This document shows positions 8,068 to 16,093 of a DNA stretch of 64,000 nucleotides, piece after piece (positions within the stretch are counted from its first letter, which is position 1; each line of letters begins with the position of its first letter). The position numbers were made by a program, and so were the translations under genes. Source of the stretch: DATLGB01 sp963724135 (GTDB lineage Bacteria; Actinomycetota; Thermoleophilia; Solirubrobacterales; Solirubrobacteraceae); contig CAVRTA010000004.1 in the NCBI GenBank assembly GCA_963724135.1, forward strand, positions 248,001 through 312,000. Direction: 5' to 3'. The notes beneath the pieces were generated by a model. It was given only the letters and a program-made list of their open reading frames with translations, was not told the origin of the DNA and searched no databases.

Positions 8068-8364
8068 TTGCCGATCTACGAGTACCGCTGCGAGAACGGC
8101 CATCTCTTCGAGGTCATGCAGAAGATCACCGAGCCCCCGTTGACCGAGTGCAACGAGTGCGGGGCGGAGGTGGTCAAGGTGCTTCACTCGCCGGCCGTCC
8201 ACTTCAAGGGCTCAGGCTTCTACAACACCGACTACGGGACCTCCAAGCGCAAGCGCGAGCTCGAGACCTCGGCCTCCGAGGGCTCGGACAAGCACGACGC
8301 CAAGCAGAAGGAGAAGCGCGAGAAGAAGTCCTCGGAGTCCAAGCCCGCGGCCAAGCCGGACTGA
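8068..8364 (+). CDS. FmdB-type zinc ribbon protein
   Basis: 98 residues if the TTG at 8068 is used, giving the family's usual beginning MPIYEYRC. Two Cys pairs (YRCENGH and CNECG) form a single zinc ribbon in the first 40 residues; the family name comes from the FmdB regulator of formamidase genes. The rest is a highly charged Lys/Glu/Ser tail, probably disordered. An ATG at 8056 is in frame but lies within a likely -10 hexamer. The stop overlaps the next ATG by one base (TGATG). Function in these organisms is not established. Confidence 0.85.
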   Translation: MPIYEYRCENGHLFEVMQKITEPPLTECNECGAEVVKVLHSPAVHFKGSGFYNTDYGTSKRKRELETSASEGSDKHDAKQKEKREKKSSESKPAAKPD

Positions 8365-9497
8365 TGGATCTCGCGCTCACGCCCGCCGAGGAGGAGTTCC
8401 GCGACCAGCTGCGCTCGTGGATCGAGGCCAACCACCCGGGCGCCACGCCCGAGGGCGACGAGGCCGGCTTCCAGCACCGCGTCGACTGGCAGCGCAAGCT
8501 CAACGAGCAGGGCTGGGCGGGGCTGACCTGGCCCACCGAGTACGGCGGCGGCGGCGCGACGCTGATCGAGCAGTCCATCTACTACGAGGAGATGGCACGG
8601 GCGCGCGCGCCGCGCACGGCGAACGTGCTCGGGCTCACGATGGGCGGTCCCGTCGTCATCGCGCACGGGACCGAGGAGCAGAAGGAGCGCTACCTCGCCC
8701 CGATCCTGTCCGCCGACGAGATCTGGTGCCAGGGGTTCTCCGAGCCGGAGTCGGGCTCCGACCTGGCGTCGCTGAAGACGCGGGCGGTCAAGGACGGCGA
8801 CGAGTGGGTCGTGACCGGCCAGAAGGTGTGGACGACGCTCGGCCACCGCGCCAAGTGGTGCATGCTCGTCGCACGCACGAACCCCGACGCGCCCAAGCAC
8901 CGCGGCCTCACCTACTTCCTGATGGACATGGAGCAGGACGCGGTCGAGACCCGGCCGCTGGTCCAGATCACGGGTGAGCCCGAGTTCAACGAGCTCTTCA
9001 TCGAGGAGGCGCGGATCTCCGACGCCAACGTCGTCGGGGAGGTCGACGGGGGCTGGGCGGTCGCCATCACGACGCTCGCGCATGAGCGCGCCGGCCTGGC
9101 GATGGCGCTGCAGGTCGAGGTCCAGATCGCCATGTCCGAGCTCGTCGAGGAGGCGAAGGCCGAGGGCTTCGGCAAGGACCCGGCCGTCCGCGACCGCATC
9201 GCGCAGCTGCTGATCGAGGCACAGGTGCTGCGACTGAACGCCTACCGCGGCATCACCGGCCAGATGAAGCGCGGCTTCCCCGGGCCCGAGGGCTCGCTGG
9301 GCAAGTGGCACTGGGCCGAGATCAACCAGGCGCTGACCGAGCTCGCGATCGACCTGCGCGGCCACGGCGCGCTGGTCGCCGACGACCTGTGGGCCTATCG
9401 CTTCCTGCGCTCGAAGGGCAACTCGATCGAGGGCGGGACGACCGAGATCCTCAAGAACATCGTCGCCGAGCGAGTGCTCGGCCTTCCGCGCGCATGA
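8364..9497 (+). CDS. Acyl-CoA dehydrogenase family protein (large subunit type)
   Basis: 377 residues with the full acyl-CoA dehydrogenase fold: helical N-domain, middle beta domain with the FAD/substrate contacts CQGFSEPESGSDLASL (about 124-140) and VTGQKVWTT, and a C-terminal helical domain ending in SIEGGTTEILKNIVAERVLGLPR. The glutamate in IEGGTTE is at the place where short-chain members carry the catalytic base. It overlaps the next, shorter dehydrogenase by ATGA. Such pairs form alpha2beta2 enzymes in mycobacterial sterol side-chain degradation (FadE/ChsE type), so a heteromeric enzyme oxidising an unusual CoA ester is the best guess. Confidence 0.9.
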   Translation: MDLALTPAEEEFRDQLRSWIEANHPGATPEGDEAGFQHRVDWQRKLNEQGWAGLTWPTEYGGGGATLIEQSIYYEEMARARAPRTANVLGLTMGGPVVIAHGTEEQKERYLAPILSADEIWCQGFSEPESGSDLASLKTRAVKDGDEWVVTGQKVWTTLGHRAKWCMLVARTNPDAPKHRGLTYFLMDMEQDAVETRPLVQITGEPEFNELFIEEARISDANVVGEVDGGWAVAITTLAHERAGLAMALQVEVQIAMSELVEEAKAEGFGKDPAVRDRIAQLLIEAQVLRLNAYRGITGQMKRGFPGPEGSLGKWHWAEINQALTELAIDLRGHGALVADDLWAYRFLRSKGNSIEGGTTEILKNIVAERVLGLPRA

Positions 9498-10381
9498 ACT
9501 TCGATCTCTCCGACGACCAGCGCGACATCCAGCGCTCCGCCAAGGAGATGCTCGCCAAGCGCTACCCGCTCGAGGAGGTGCGCCGCCTCGCGCTGGAGGA
9601 GGAGCGCGGCTTCACCGACGCGCAGTGGCAGGAGATGGCCGAGCTGGGCTGGCCCGACCTGCTCGACGACCTCGGCATGATCGAGCTGTGCGTGATCGCC
9701 GAGGAGCTCGGCTACGCGCTCGCGCCGACGCCGCTGCAGTCGCACTGGGCGGCGAGGATGGTCGCGGAGTTCGAGGGCCGCGGGACTGTCGGCTACCGCC
9801 ACGGCGACTCGTGGCTGGTGCCCTATCTGGACTCCGCCGACGCCGTCGTGCTCGGCGGGCAGCTCGTCGAGGGGGTCGACGGCGAGCGCGTCGAGGCGCT
9901 CGACCCGACACGGCCGCTCTTCCGCGTGAACGCGGACGGCAGCGACGCCGTCGACGACCGCCGGCTCGCGCTGCTCGCCGCCGAACAGGTCGGGATCTGC
10001 CAGCGCGTCATGGAGATGTCCGTCGCCTACGCGTCCGAGCGCAAGCAGTTCGGGCGGCCGATCGGAACCAACCAGGCGGTCTCGCACATGTGCGCGCAGA
10101 TGCTGCTCGAGACCGAGGGCGCCCGCGCGCTCGTCTACAACGCCGCCTGGGCGCTCGACCACGACCCCGAGCAGGCCCCGCTCGCCACCGCGATGGCCAA
10201 GGCGTGGGCCTCCGACGCGGGCCCGCGGTGCGCCGGCGCGGCGATCCAGGTCCACGGCGGCATCGGCTTCACCTTCGAGCACGACCTGCACTTCTTCCTC
10301 AAGCGCGCGAAGGCCAACGCGCTCGCTCTCGGCGGCGCCCGCGAGCACCGCGCCCGCGTCGCCGAGCTCGTCTTCGGCTAG
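9494..10381 (+). CDS. Acyl-CoA dehydrogenase family protein (short subunit)
   Basis: 295 residues, about 80 shorter than a normal acyl-CoA dehydrogenase. N-terminal domain (FDLSDDQRDIQRSAKEML) and C-terminal helical domain (YASERKQFGRPIGTNQAVSHMCAQM, then AIQVHGGIGFTFEHDLHFFLKRA) are recognisable, but the middle beta domain is shortened. It lies ATGA-overlapped behind the full-length paralogue. In ChsE1-ChsE2-like enzymes one partner carries catalysis and the other completes the FAD site; this subunit looks like the second type. Substrate unknown. Confidence 0.87.
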   Translation: MNFDLSDDQRDIQRSAKEMLAKRYPLEEVRRLALEEERGFTDAQWQEMAELGWPDLLDDLGMIELCVIAEELGYALAPTPLQSHWAARMVAEFEGRGTVGYRHGDSWLVPYLDSADAVVLGGQLVEGVDGERVEALDPTRPLFRVNADGSDAVDDRRLALLAAEQVGICQRVMEMSVAYASERKQFGRPIGTNQAVSHMCAQMLLETEGARALVYNAAWALDHDPEQAPLATAMAKAWASDAGPRCAGAAIQVHGGIGFTFEHDLHFFLKRAKANALALGGAREHRARVAELVFG

Positions 10382-10397
10382 CGCCCCGCCGGTTTCG

Positions 10398-10446
10398 CGC
10401 CATTCGCGAATGATGCATCCATAGGAGGTGTCATTCGCAAATGGCG
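10398..10446. terminator. Stem-loop between convergent genes, possible bidirectional terminator
   Basis: Arms 10398-10413 and 10431-10446 are complementary over 16 bp with one mismatch, around a 17-nt loop. It sits between the dehydrogenase stop and the stop of the convergent LCP gene. There is no long T run on either side, so termination is only a possibility. Confidence 0.45.
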
Positions 10447-10461
10447 AACGATCCGCGGGCG

Positions 10462-11571
10462 TCAGCCCTTCAGAAAGCGCCGCACGGCGGCGGCCTTCTC
10501 CGGCTCGCCGACGCCGACGCCGCCGCCGGGCTGGAGCGAGCCGAGCACCTCGGGCTTGGGGTCGCCGCCGATCTGGATCGCTCCGAACAGGCCGAGCAGC
10601 GACGGGCCGCCCATGTCGGTCCTGATCGCCTTGGGCGCCTCCCAGGCCACCCAGGGGAGCCGGAAGAAGGCCCACGGCGAGACGAGCCGTGACTTGATCG
10701 CCGCGAGGACCTGCTGCTGGCGCTTCGCGCGGTCGAGGTCGTTCTCCTCCGGGTGACAGTCGTTCTTGCGCGTGCGCGCGAGGGTGAGCGCCTGCTTGCC
10801 GTTGAGATGGTGCTCGCCGGCCTTCAGCCGCAGCGACGTGCCGCCGTTGCGGCGGCCGCCGTTGATGTCGGAGCGCACGCAGTTGGTGCGGATGTCGATG
10901 CCGCCGAGCGCGTCGATGAACTCCGGGAAGTTCGCGAAGTCGACCTCGACGATGTGGTTGATCTCGATGCCGAGGTAGTCCTCGACGGTCTGGATCGTGA
11001 GGCTCGGCCCGCCGATCGCGTACGCGGCGTTGATCTTGTCGGGGCCGTGGCCGGGGATGTCGACGACGGTGTCGCGCGGGATCGAGAGCTTGGCCGACCT
11101 GCCGCCGCCGGCGCGGATGAGCATGATCGAGTCCGCGCGCGACGGGCCGCCGATGGTCGAGCCGGGCTCGGCGTAGCCCTCGTGGCGCGCGTCGGACCCG
11201 AGCACGAGGATCGTGTTCGCCGAGGTCAGGGTCCAGCCCGTGTCGCTGAGGGCGGAGCGGGCCGCCTCGGACGTGTTCTTGCGCTGGATCCAGGAGCTGA
11301 CCATGAACAGGATCAGCGACAGCAGGATCCACCCCGCGACGGCGGTCAGCAGCCACTTCAGGACGCGGCGCCCGCTGAGCCCGCCGCGGAAGCGCGGACG
11401 GGGCAGCCGGCGGCGCCGATGCACCGTGTACTGCGGCTTCGCACCGGGCTGGCGGGGCGCCTCGGGGGCCTCGTCGCGGAGCTCCTGGAGCCCATCGGCG
11501 ACGCGGTCGTCGCGTCCCTTCCCCAGCCGCGGCCGGGACCGGTAGACCTTGTAGTCCGGCTCGTCAGGCAT
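10462..11571 (-). CDS. LytR-CpsA-Psr (LCP) family protein
   Basis: 369 residues. A basic cytoplasmic N-terminus of about 85 residues leads into one membrane segment (about 88-110, LKWLLTAVAGWILLSLILFMV) and an extracellular LCP domain. LCP hallmarks are present: ILVLGSDAR, RADSIMLIR, LSIPRDTVVDIPGHGPDKINAAYAIGG, and ALTLARTRKNDCHPEENDLDRAKRQQ with the conserved Arg residues that bind the polyprenyl pyrophosphate. LCP enzymes transfer polysaccharide from lipid carriers to peptidoglycan. Divergent from the ROK kinase with overlapping -10-like hexamers in the 29-nt gap. Confidence 0.93.
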   Translation of the reverse strand: MPDEPDYKVYRSRPRLGKGRDDRVADGLQELRDEAPEAPRQPGAKPQYTVHRRRRLPRPRFRGGLSGRRVLKWLLTAVAGWILLSLILFMVSSWIQRKNTSEAARSALSDTGWTLTSANTILVLGSDARHEGYAEPGSTIGGPSRADSIMLIRAGGGRSAKLSIPRDTVVDIPGHGPDKINAAYAIGGPSLTIQTVEDYLGIEINHIVEVDFANFPEFIDALGGIDIRTNCVRSDINGGRRNGGTSLRLKAGEHHLNGKQALTLARTRKNDCHPEENDLDRAKRQQQVLAAIKSRLVSPWAFFRLPWVAWEAPKAIRTDMGGPSLLGLFGAIQIGGDPKPEVLGSLQPGGGVGVGEPEKAAAVRRFLKG

Positions 11572-11582
11572 GCGGGGGCGCC

Positions 11583-11588
11583 ACTGTA
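11583..11588 (-). promoter_or_regulatory. Putative -10 (TACAGT) for the LCP gene
   Basis: TACAGT on the minus strand ends 11 nt before the LCP ATG and shares two bases with the opposite-strand TAGGGT of the ROK gene. Confidence 0.35.
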
Positions 11589-11592
11589 GGGT
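11587..11592 (+). promoter_or_regulatory. Putative -10 (TAGGGT) for the ROK kinase operon
   Basis: TAGGGT ends 8 nt before ATG 11601, consistent with a leaderless transcript. Confidence 0.45.
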
Positions 11593-11600
11593 CGGCTCGT

Positions 11601-12461
11601 ATGCCGACCATCGGTCTCGACCTCGGCGGCACGAAGCTTCTCGCGGGCGTGGTGGACGACGACGGAACGGTGCTGCGCCGCGAACGGCGGCTGATCGCGG
11701 GACTGTCCCTGCGGGAGCTGGTGGAGACCGTGCACGAGGCGGTGCAGGCCCTAGAGGTCGATGCTCCCGTCGGCGCCGGCGTGCCGGCGTTGATGGACCT
11801 GGGCAGCGGTGTCGCGGTGCGCTGCGTGCACCTGCCGCTGGACGGCGTGGACGTCGCGGAGGCGCTCGGGGCGGACGCCGTGGACAACGACGCCACCTGC
11901 GCGGTGCTGGCCGAGTGGCGGCTCGGCGCGGCGCGCGGCCGCGACCACGTCGCGCTGCTGACGCTCGGGACCGGGATCGGCGGCGGGCTCGTGCTCGACG
12001 GGCGCGTGTATCGCGGCGCCGTCGGCGCTGCCGCGGAGCTGGGCCACGTCCCGGTCGACCTCGAAGGGCCGCCGTGCTTCGGGGGCTGCCCGGGCCGCGG
12101 GTGCCTCGAGGCGCTGTGCTCGGGATCGGCGCTGGCACGCGACGCCGCGGCGCTGTGGGGGCGGCCCGTCACCGGCGAGGAGGTGACCGGCCTCGCGGGC
12201 GCGGGTGACGCGGAGGCGATCAGCCTGATGCAGACGCTCGGGGACCGGCTCGGTGCCGGGCTGGCGGGGATCGCGAACGCCCTCAACCCGGAGCTGATCG
12301 TCCTCGGCGGCGGCGTGATGGCCGCCGGCGACCTCGTCCTCGGACCCGCGCGCGCCGAGCTGCGCCGGCGGGCGCTGCCGCCGTCGCGCGACGTGCCGGT
12401 GGTGGCAGCGCAGCTGGGGGAGGAGGCGGGGATGATCGGCGCGGCGATACTCGCGCGATGA
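11601..12461 (+). CDS. ROK family sugar kinase (glucokinase-like)
   Basis: 286 residues. The N-terminal phosphate-1 motif GLDLGGTKLLAGVV and the ROK zinc signature region CFGGCPGRGCLEALCSG (about residues 156-172) are present, as is GTGIGGGLV in the middle and GGGVMAAGDLV near the C-terminus. ROK proteins of this size lacking a DNA-binding domain are usually glucokinases or N-acetylhexosamine kinases; the exact sugar cannot be told. It overlaps rsmI by ATGA. Confidence 0.88.
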   Translation: MPTIGLDLGGTKLLAGVVDDDGTVLRRERRLIAGLSLRELVETVHEAVQALEVDAPVGAGVPALMDLGSGVAVRCVHLPLDGVDVAEALGADAVDNDATCAVLAEWRLGAARGRDHVALLTLGTGIGGGLVLDGRVYRGAVGAAAELGHVPVDLEGPPCFGGCPGRGCLEALCSGSALARDAAALWGRPVTGEEVTGLAGAGDAEAISLMQTLGDRLGAGLAGIANALNPELIVLGGGVMAAGDLVLGPARAELRRRALPPSRDVPVVAAQLGEEAGMIGAAILAR

Positions 12462-13243
12462 GCGGTCGCCTCGTCGTGTGTCCGACCCCGATCGGGAACC
12501 TCGAGGACGTCACCCTGCGAGTGCTCGCCGCGCTGCGCGACGCCGACGTCGTCGCCTGCGAGGACACGCGCCGCACCCGCGTCCTGCTCGAGCGCTACGG
12601 CGTCCAGGCGTCGCTCGTCAGCTACCACGAGCACAACGAGGCGCAGCGGGCCTCCGAGCTGGTGCGGCGGATGCAGGACGGCACGGTCGTCGCGCTCGTC
12701 AGCGACGCCGGGATGCCGCTCGTCTCCGACCCCGGCTACCTGCTCGTGCAGGGCTGCATCGCCGCGGGCCTCGAGGTCGAGGTGCTGCCGGGCCCGAGCG
12801 CGGTGATGGCGGCGCTGGTGGCGAGTGGGCTGCCGAGCGACACCTGGCGCTTCGTCGGCTTCCTGCCGCGCCGGAAGGCCGCGCTGCAGGCCGTGCTGTC
12901 GTCGCCCGAGACGATCGTCGCCTTCGAGTCGCCGAACCGGGTCAGGGCCACGCTCGCGGCGCTCGACCCCGACCGCCCGGTCGCCGTCTGCCGCGAGCTG
13001 ACAAAGCTCCACGAGGAGGTGCTGCGCGGCACCGCGTCCGAGCTGGCTGGGGGTGTCGAGCCGCGCGGCGAGGTCGTGCTGGTCATCGGCGGCGCGCCTG
13101 CCGGCGAGGCGGATCTGCGGGCGGCGGTGGCCGCAGTCCGCAAGCTCGTGGAGGCGGGAGCGAAACCCCGTGCCGCCGCAGGCGTTGTGGGGGAACTGGC
13201 CGGGGTCCCGGCGAACGTGCTGTACAAGGCGGTCTCGACGTGA
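12458..13243 (+). CDS. rsmI: 16S rRNA (cytidine(1402)-2'-O)-methyltransferase
   Basis: RsmI methylates the ribose of C1402 in the decoding centre with S-adenosylmethionine. The 261-residue protein shows the tetrapyrrole-methylase-like fold: LVVCPTPIGNLEDVTLRVL at the start, ACEDTRRTRVLL, VALVSDAGMPLVSDPGYLL (SAM site), LPGPSAVMAALVASGLPSD and FVGFLPRR. It overlaps both its neighbours by 4 nt (ATGA, GTGA), so it is in an operon with the ROK kinase and the secreted M19-like hydrolase. Confidence 0.96.
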   Translation: MSGRLVVCPTPIGNLEDVTLRVLAALRDADVVACEDTRRTRVLLERYGVQASLVSYHEHNEAQRASELVRRMQDGTVVALVSDAGMPLVSDPGYLLVQGCIAAGLEVEVLPGPSAVMAALVASGLPSDTWRFVGFLPRRKAALQAVLSSPETIVAFESPNRVRATLAALDPDRPVAVCRELTKLHEEVLRGTASELAGGVEPRGEVVLVIGGAPAGEADLRAAVAAVRKLVEAGAKPRAAAGVVGELAGVPANVLYKAVST

Positions 13244-15477
13244 AGCGACTCGCGCTCCTCATCCTCCTGCTGCTGTGCGCCCCCGCGAGCGCGCAGTCGA
13301 AGTACGACCTCGTCGGCGGCTGCTACTCGGTCGGCGACTCCGGTCCGCTGCGCTTCCACGCCGCCGCACTGGGCGAGTACGTCCTCTACACCGCGGATGA
13401 GCAGTACCTCGGCCCGGACGGGCCGGCCGCCACACCCGGTCAGGACTCGGTCTGGAAGGTCGCCGACGACCTCACCGTCACCAACTCCGTCAGCGGCGAG
13501 TCCCTCGGCAAGCCGCAGGGGGCCACCGCGTGCGCCGACTTCCCCGACGTCGAGCTCAACGCCCAGGGCACACCGGCCAAGGGTCGCAAGGCGTACTCGC
13601 AGGTCAAGGGCATCGTCGACCAGCACGCCCACCTGATGGCATTCGACTTCCTCGGGGGAGACTTCCACTGCGGGCGGCCGTGGTCCCCGCTCGGCGTCAC
13701 GGTCGCGCTGCCCGACTGCGAGTCGATCCAGGGACCGCAGGGGTCGGCGGCCCCGGTGCAGAACTTCTTGGACTACGGCGAGCCGGTCCACCCCCACGAC
13801 ACCGTCGGCTGGCCGACGTTCGTCGACTGGCCCAAGCACCACACGCTCACCTACGAGCAGACCTACTACCGCTGGCTCCAGCGCGCGTGGATGGGAGGGC
13901 TGCGGCTGATCGAGACCAACATGGTCGACAACGAGGTGCTGTGCCGCCTGCTGCCGATGAAGCACACCGACTGCAACGACATGAGCGCGGCGCGGCGCCA
14001 GGTCGCCTTTCTGCGCCAGCTCGAGGAGTACGTCGACGCGCAGGAGGGCGGGCCCGGCAGGGGCTGGCTGCGGATCGTCACCGACCCGTTCCAGGCCCGC
14101 AAGGTGATCAACCAGGGCAAGCTCGCCGTCGTCATGGGCATCGAGGTCTCGCGCGTCCTCGGCTGCGGGATCTCCAACGACGAGCCGCAGTGCTCCGAGG
14201 AGGACATCGACGCCGGCCTCGACGAGATCCACCGGCTCGGGATCCGCTCGTTCTTCCCCATCCACAAGTTCGACAACGCCTTCGGCGGGACGAAGATGGA
14301 CGGCGGGCCGGTCGGCGTGTTCATCAACGCCGCCAATCGCGAGCAGACCGGCGCCTTCTGGTCGGTCAAGACCTGCGAGGGCGAGGCGACCGACCACGAG
14401 CAGCAGGGACCACCGCCCGAGTACGCGGCGCTGATCGCCGGCCCGCTGGCGGGGCTGGCGCCGCCCGGCGCGTTCCCGGTCTATCCGCCGCCGCCGCACT
14501 GCAACACGCGCGGTCTGACCGAGCTCGGCAAGCACGTCCTCGAGGGGATGATGGATCGCGGCTTCCTGATCGAGATCGACCACATGTCGGCCAGGGCCGC
14601 CGACGAGGCGCTCGCCTTCATCGCCAGGCGCGGCTATTCGGGGGTCATGACGTCGCACTCATGGGCCGACGACAGCCAGCTCAAGACGATCCGCGGACTC
14701 GGCGGCTCGATCGCTCCTTACGGCGGGGGTTCGACCGGCTTCGTCAAGCAGTGGAAGTTCGACCGCGCCAGGACGAAGTCGTCGCGCTATCCGTACGCGA
14801 TCGGCTACGGGGCCGACATGAACGGGCTCGGCGCGCAGGGGCCGCCGCGGCCCGACAACGCGAAGAACCCTGTCGCGTACCCGTTCGAGGGCGGCGACGG
14901 GGCGGTCACGTTCTCACGCCAGGTGTCCGGTGAGCAGGAGTACGACATCAACGCCGACGGTGTAGCCCACTACGGGATGATCCCGGACTGGCTCGAGGAC
15001 CTGCGCATCGTCGGCGGCTCGCAGCTCACGCGCGATCTCTTCAACAGCGCGGAGATGTACGTGAGCATGTGGGAGCGCGCGTCGGGGATCCCGGGGCCGT
15101 CGTGCCCGGGCGGCTCCGTGACGACCGCCGGCTTCGGCGCGATCCGCATCGGCGCCGGCTTCAAGAGCGTCCTCGAGGAGGCGGGCCAGCCGTGGGTGCG
15201 GCCGGGCAACGGCTTCCGCTGGTGCCACGGCGACGACCGCCGCCGCGTGGGCGCTGAGTTCCGCGGCGGCCGCGTCGCGCTTGCGGGCGTGTTCGGGCCC
15301 CGTGTCCCGTCGTCGATGCTCTCCGGCGCGCGGGAGATCACCCACGGACTGTTCAAGAAGCGGGCCGGGAACGGGCTCGTGTACCTGATGCGCAGGTACT
15401 CGCTCGCCGTCGCGCGCGCCGCCGCGGTGCGCACGAAGGTTCGAGCCCGGCGCGCCATGCGCCACGCCGGTCTGTAA
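13240..15477 (+). CDS. Large secreted M19 (membrane dipeptidase)-like metallohydrolase
   Basis: 745 residues starting at a GTG that overlaps rsmI. A signal peptide (MKRLALLILLLLCAPASAQS) precedes about 100 residues of unassigned sequence, then a TIM-barrel of the amidohydrolase/M19 type: HAH at residues 129-131, GKLAVVMGIEVSRVLGC, LGIRSFFPIHKFDNAFGG, LTELGKHVLEGMMDRGFLIEIDHMS, MTSHSWADD and IGYGADMNG each match an M19 block in order. M19 enzymes cleave dipeptides at a binuclear zinc site, but this protein is nearly twice the family's usual length, with insertions and a basic C-terminal tail, so the substrate may differ. Confidence 0.75.
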   Translation: MKRLALLILLLLCAPASAQSKYDLVGGCYSVGDSGPLRFHAAALGEYVLYTADEQYLGPDGPAATPGQDSVWKVADDLTVTNSVSGESLGKPQGATACADFPDVELNAQGTPAKGRKAYSQVKGIVDQHAHLMAFDFLGGDFHCGRPWSPLGVTVALPDCESIQGPQGSAAPVQNFLDYGEPVHPHDTVGWPTFVDWPKHHTLTYEQTYYRWLQRAWMGGLRLIETNMVDNEVLCRLLPMKHTDCNDMSAARRQVAFLRQLEEYVDAQEGGPGRGWLRIVTDPFQARKVINQGKLAVVMGIEVSRVLGCGISNDEPQCSEEDIDAGLDEIHRLGIRSFFPIHKFDNAFGGTKMDGGPVGVFINAANREQTGAFWSVKTCEGEATDHEQQGPPPEYAALIAGPLAGLAPPGAFPVYPPPPHCNTRGLTELGKHVLEGMMDRGFLIEIDHMSARAADEALAFIARRGYSGVMTSHSWADDSQLKTIRGLGGSIAPYGGGSTGFVKQWKFDRARTKSSRYPYAIGYGADMNGLGAQGPPRPDNAKNPVAYPFEGGDGAVTFSRQVSGEQEYDINADGVAHYGMIPDWLEDLRIVGGSQLTRDLFNSAEMYVSMWERASGIPGPSCPGGSVTTAGFGAIRIGAGFKSVLEEAGQPWVRPGNGFRWCHGDDRRRVGAEFRGGRVALAGVFGPRVPSSMLSGAREITHGLFKKRAGNGLVYLMRRYSLAVARAAAVRTKVRARRAMRHAGL

Positions 15478-15517
15478 CGAATCTGCGCAAACCGCCCAGG
15501 AGCAGCCGGCGCGGGCG

Positions 15518-15523
15518 TAGGTT
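15518..15523 (+). promoter_or_regulatory. Putative -10 (TAGGTT) for the LytM-like ORF
   Basis: TAGGTT ends 6 nt before the GTG at 15530. Confidence 0.4.
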
Positions 15524-15529
15524 CGCGCG

Positions 15530-16093
15530 GTGCTCGTTCTCGTCCCACCTGTCGACGGCCCGGTCGTGCGCCCGTTCGCGTACGCGGGCTCGCCGTTCCG
15601 GAGCGGCCTGCACCGCGGCATCGACCTGCGCGCGACACCGGGCGAGCCGGTCCGGGCGCCGTGTCCGGGTGACGTCACGTACGCGGGCCGCTTCGGCGTC
15701 ACGCTGCGCTGCGGGCGCTTCAAGGTGACGCTGCAGTCGGTGCGCCGCACCGGCGGCGGCGCGACGCTTGGTCGTGCCACGGGCCGCCGCATCCACCTCG
15801 GCGTGCGTCGCGCCGGCGACCCGTTCGGGTACATCGACCCGCAACCGCTCCTGCGCCGGCCGATGGTGGCGCCTCCGCCCCTCGCGCCCCGCGCGCCGCC
15901 GCGCCCGACGGTCCGGCCGGGGCGCGCTCCGCCGCGCCTTCCGCTCGCCCCGTGGCCCGCCTGGCTGGGCGTCGCGCTGCTGCTTGGAGGGGCAGCCCGT
16001 GCCGTAGCCTCGTCGCGGCCATGGCCTTCTACGTCACGACGCCGATCTTCTACGTCAACGCGGCGCCGCATCTCGGCCATGCGTACACGATGA
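15530..16093 (+). CDS. Short LytM-like protein, degenerate, overlapping metG
   Basis: 187 residues from GTG 15530. Residues 1-105 resemble the M23/LytM core: GPVVRPFAYAGSPFRSGLHRGIDLRATPGEPVRAPCPGDVTYAG carries the first metal motif HRGID, but the second motif is reduced to IHLGV in place of HxH, so it is probably not a protease. The rest is Pro/Arg-rich with one hydrophobic stretch (WLGVALLLGGAARAV). The last 24 codons lie inside metG in another frame and look like shadow sequence, so the functional end may be shorter or the reading frame may be decaying. Confidence 0.55.
   Translation: MLVLVPPVDGPVVRPFAYAGSPFRSGLHRGIDLRATPGEPVRAPCPGDVTYAGRFGVTLRCGRFKVTLQSVRRTGGGATLGRATGRRIHLGVRRAGDPFGYIDPQPLLRRPMVAPPPLAPRAPPRPTVRPGRAPPRLPLAPWPAWLGVALLLGGAARAVASSRPWPSTSRRRSSTSTRRRISAMRTR
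16005..16010 (+). promoter_or_regulatory. Putative -10 (TAGCCT) for the metG operon
   Basis: TAGCCT ends 10 nt before the metG ATG and lies within the end of the preceding ORF. Confidence 0.4.

Noticed and set aside
10441..10692. 83-codon plus-strand ORF with a perfect AGGAGGTG site 11 nt before its ATG
   Set aside because: It runs almost entirely antisense to the conserved C-terminus of the LCP gene and its sequence is a low-complexity shadow. The Shine-Dalgarno-like bases lie in the loop of an inverted repeat.
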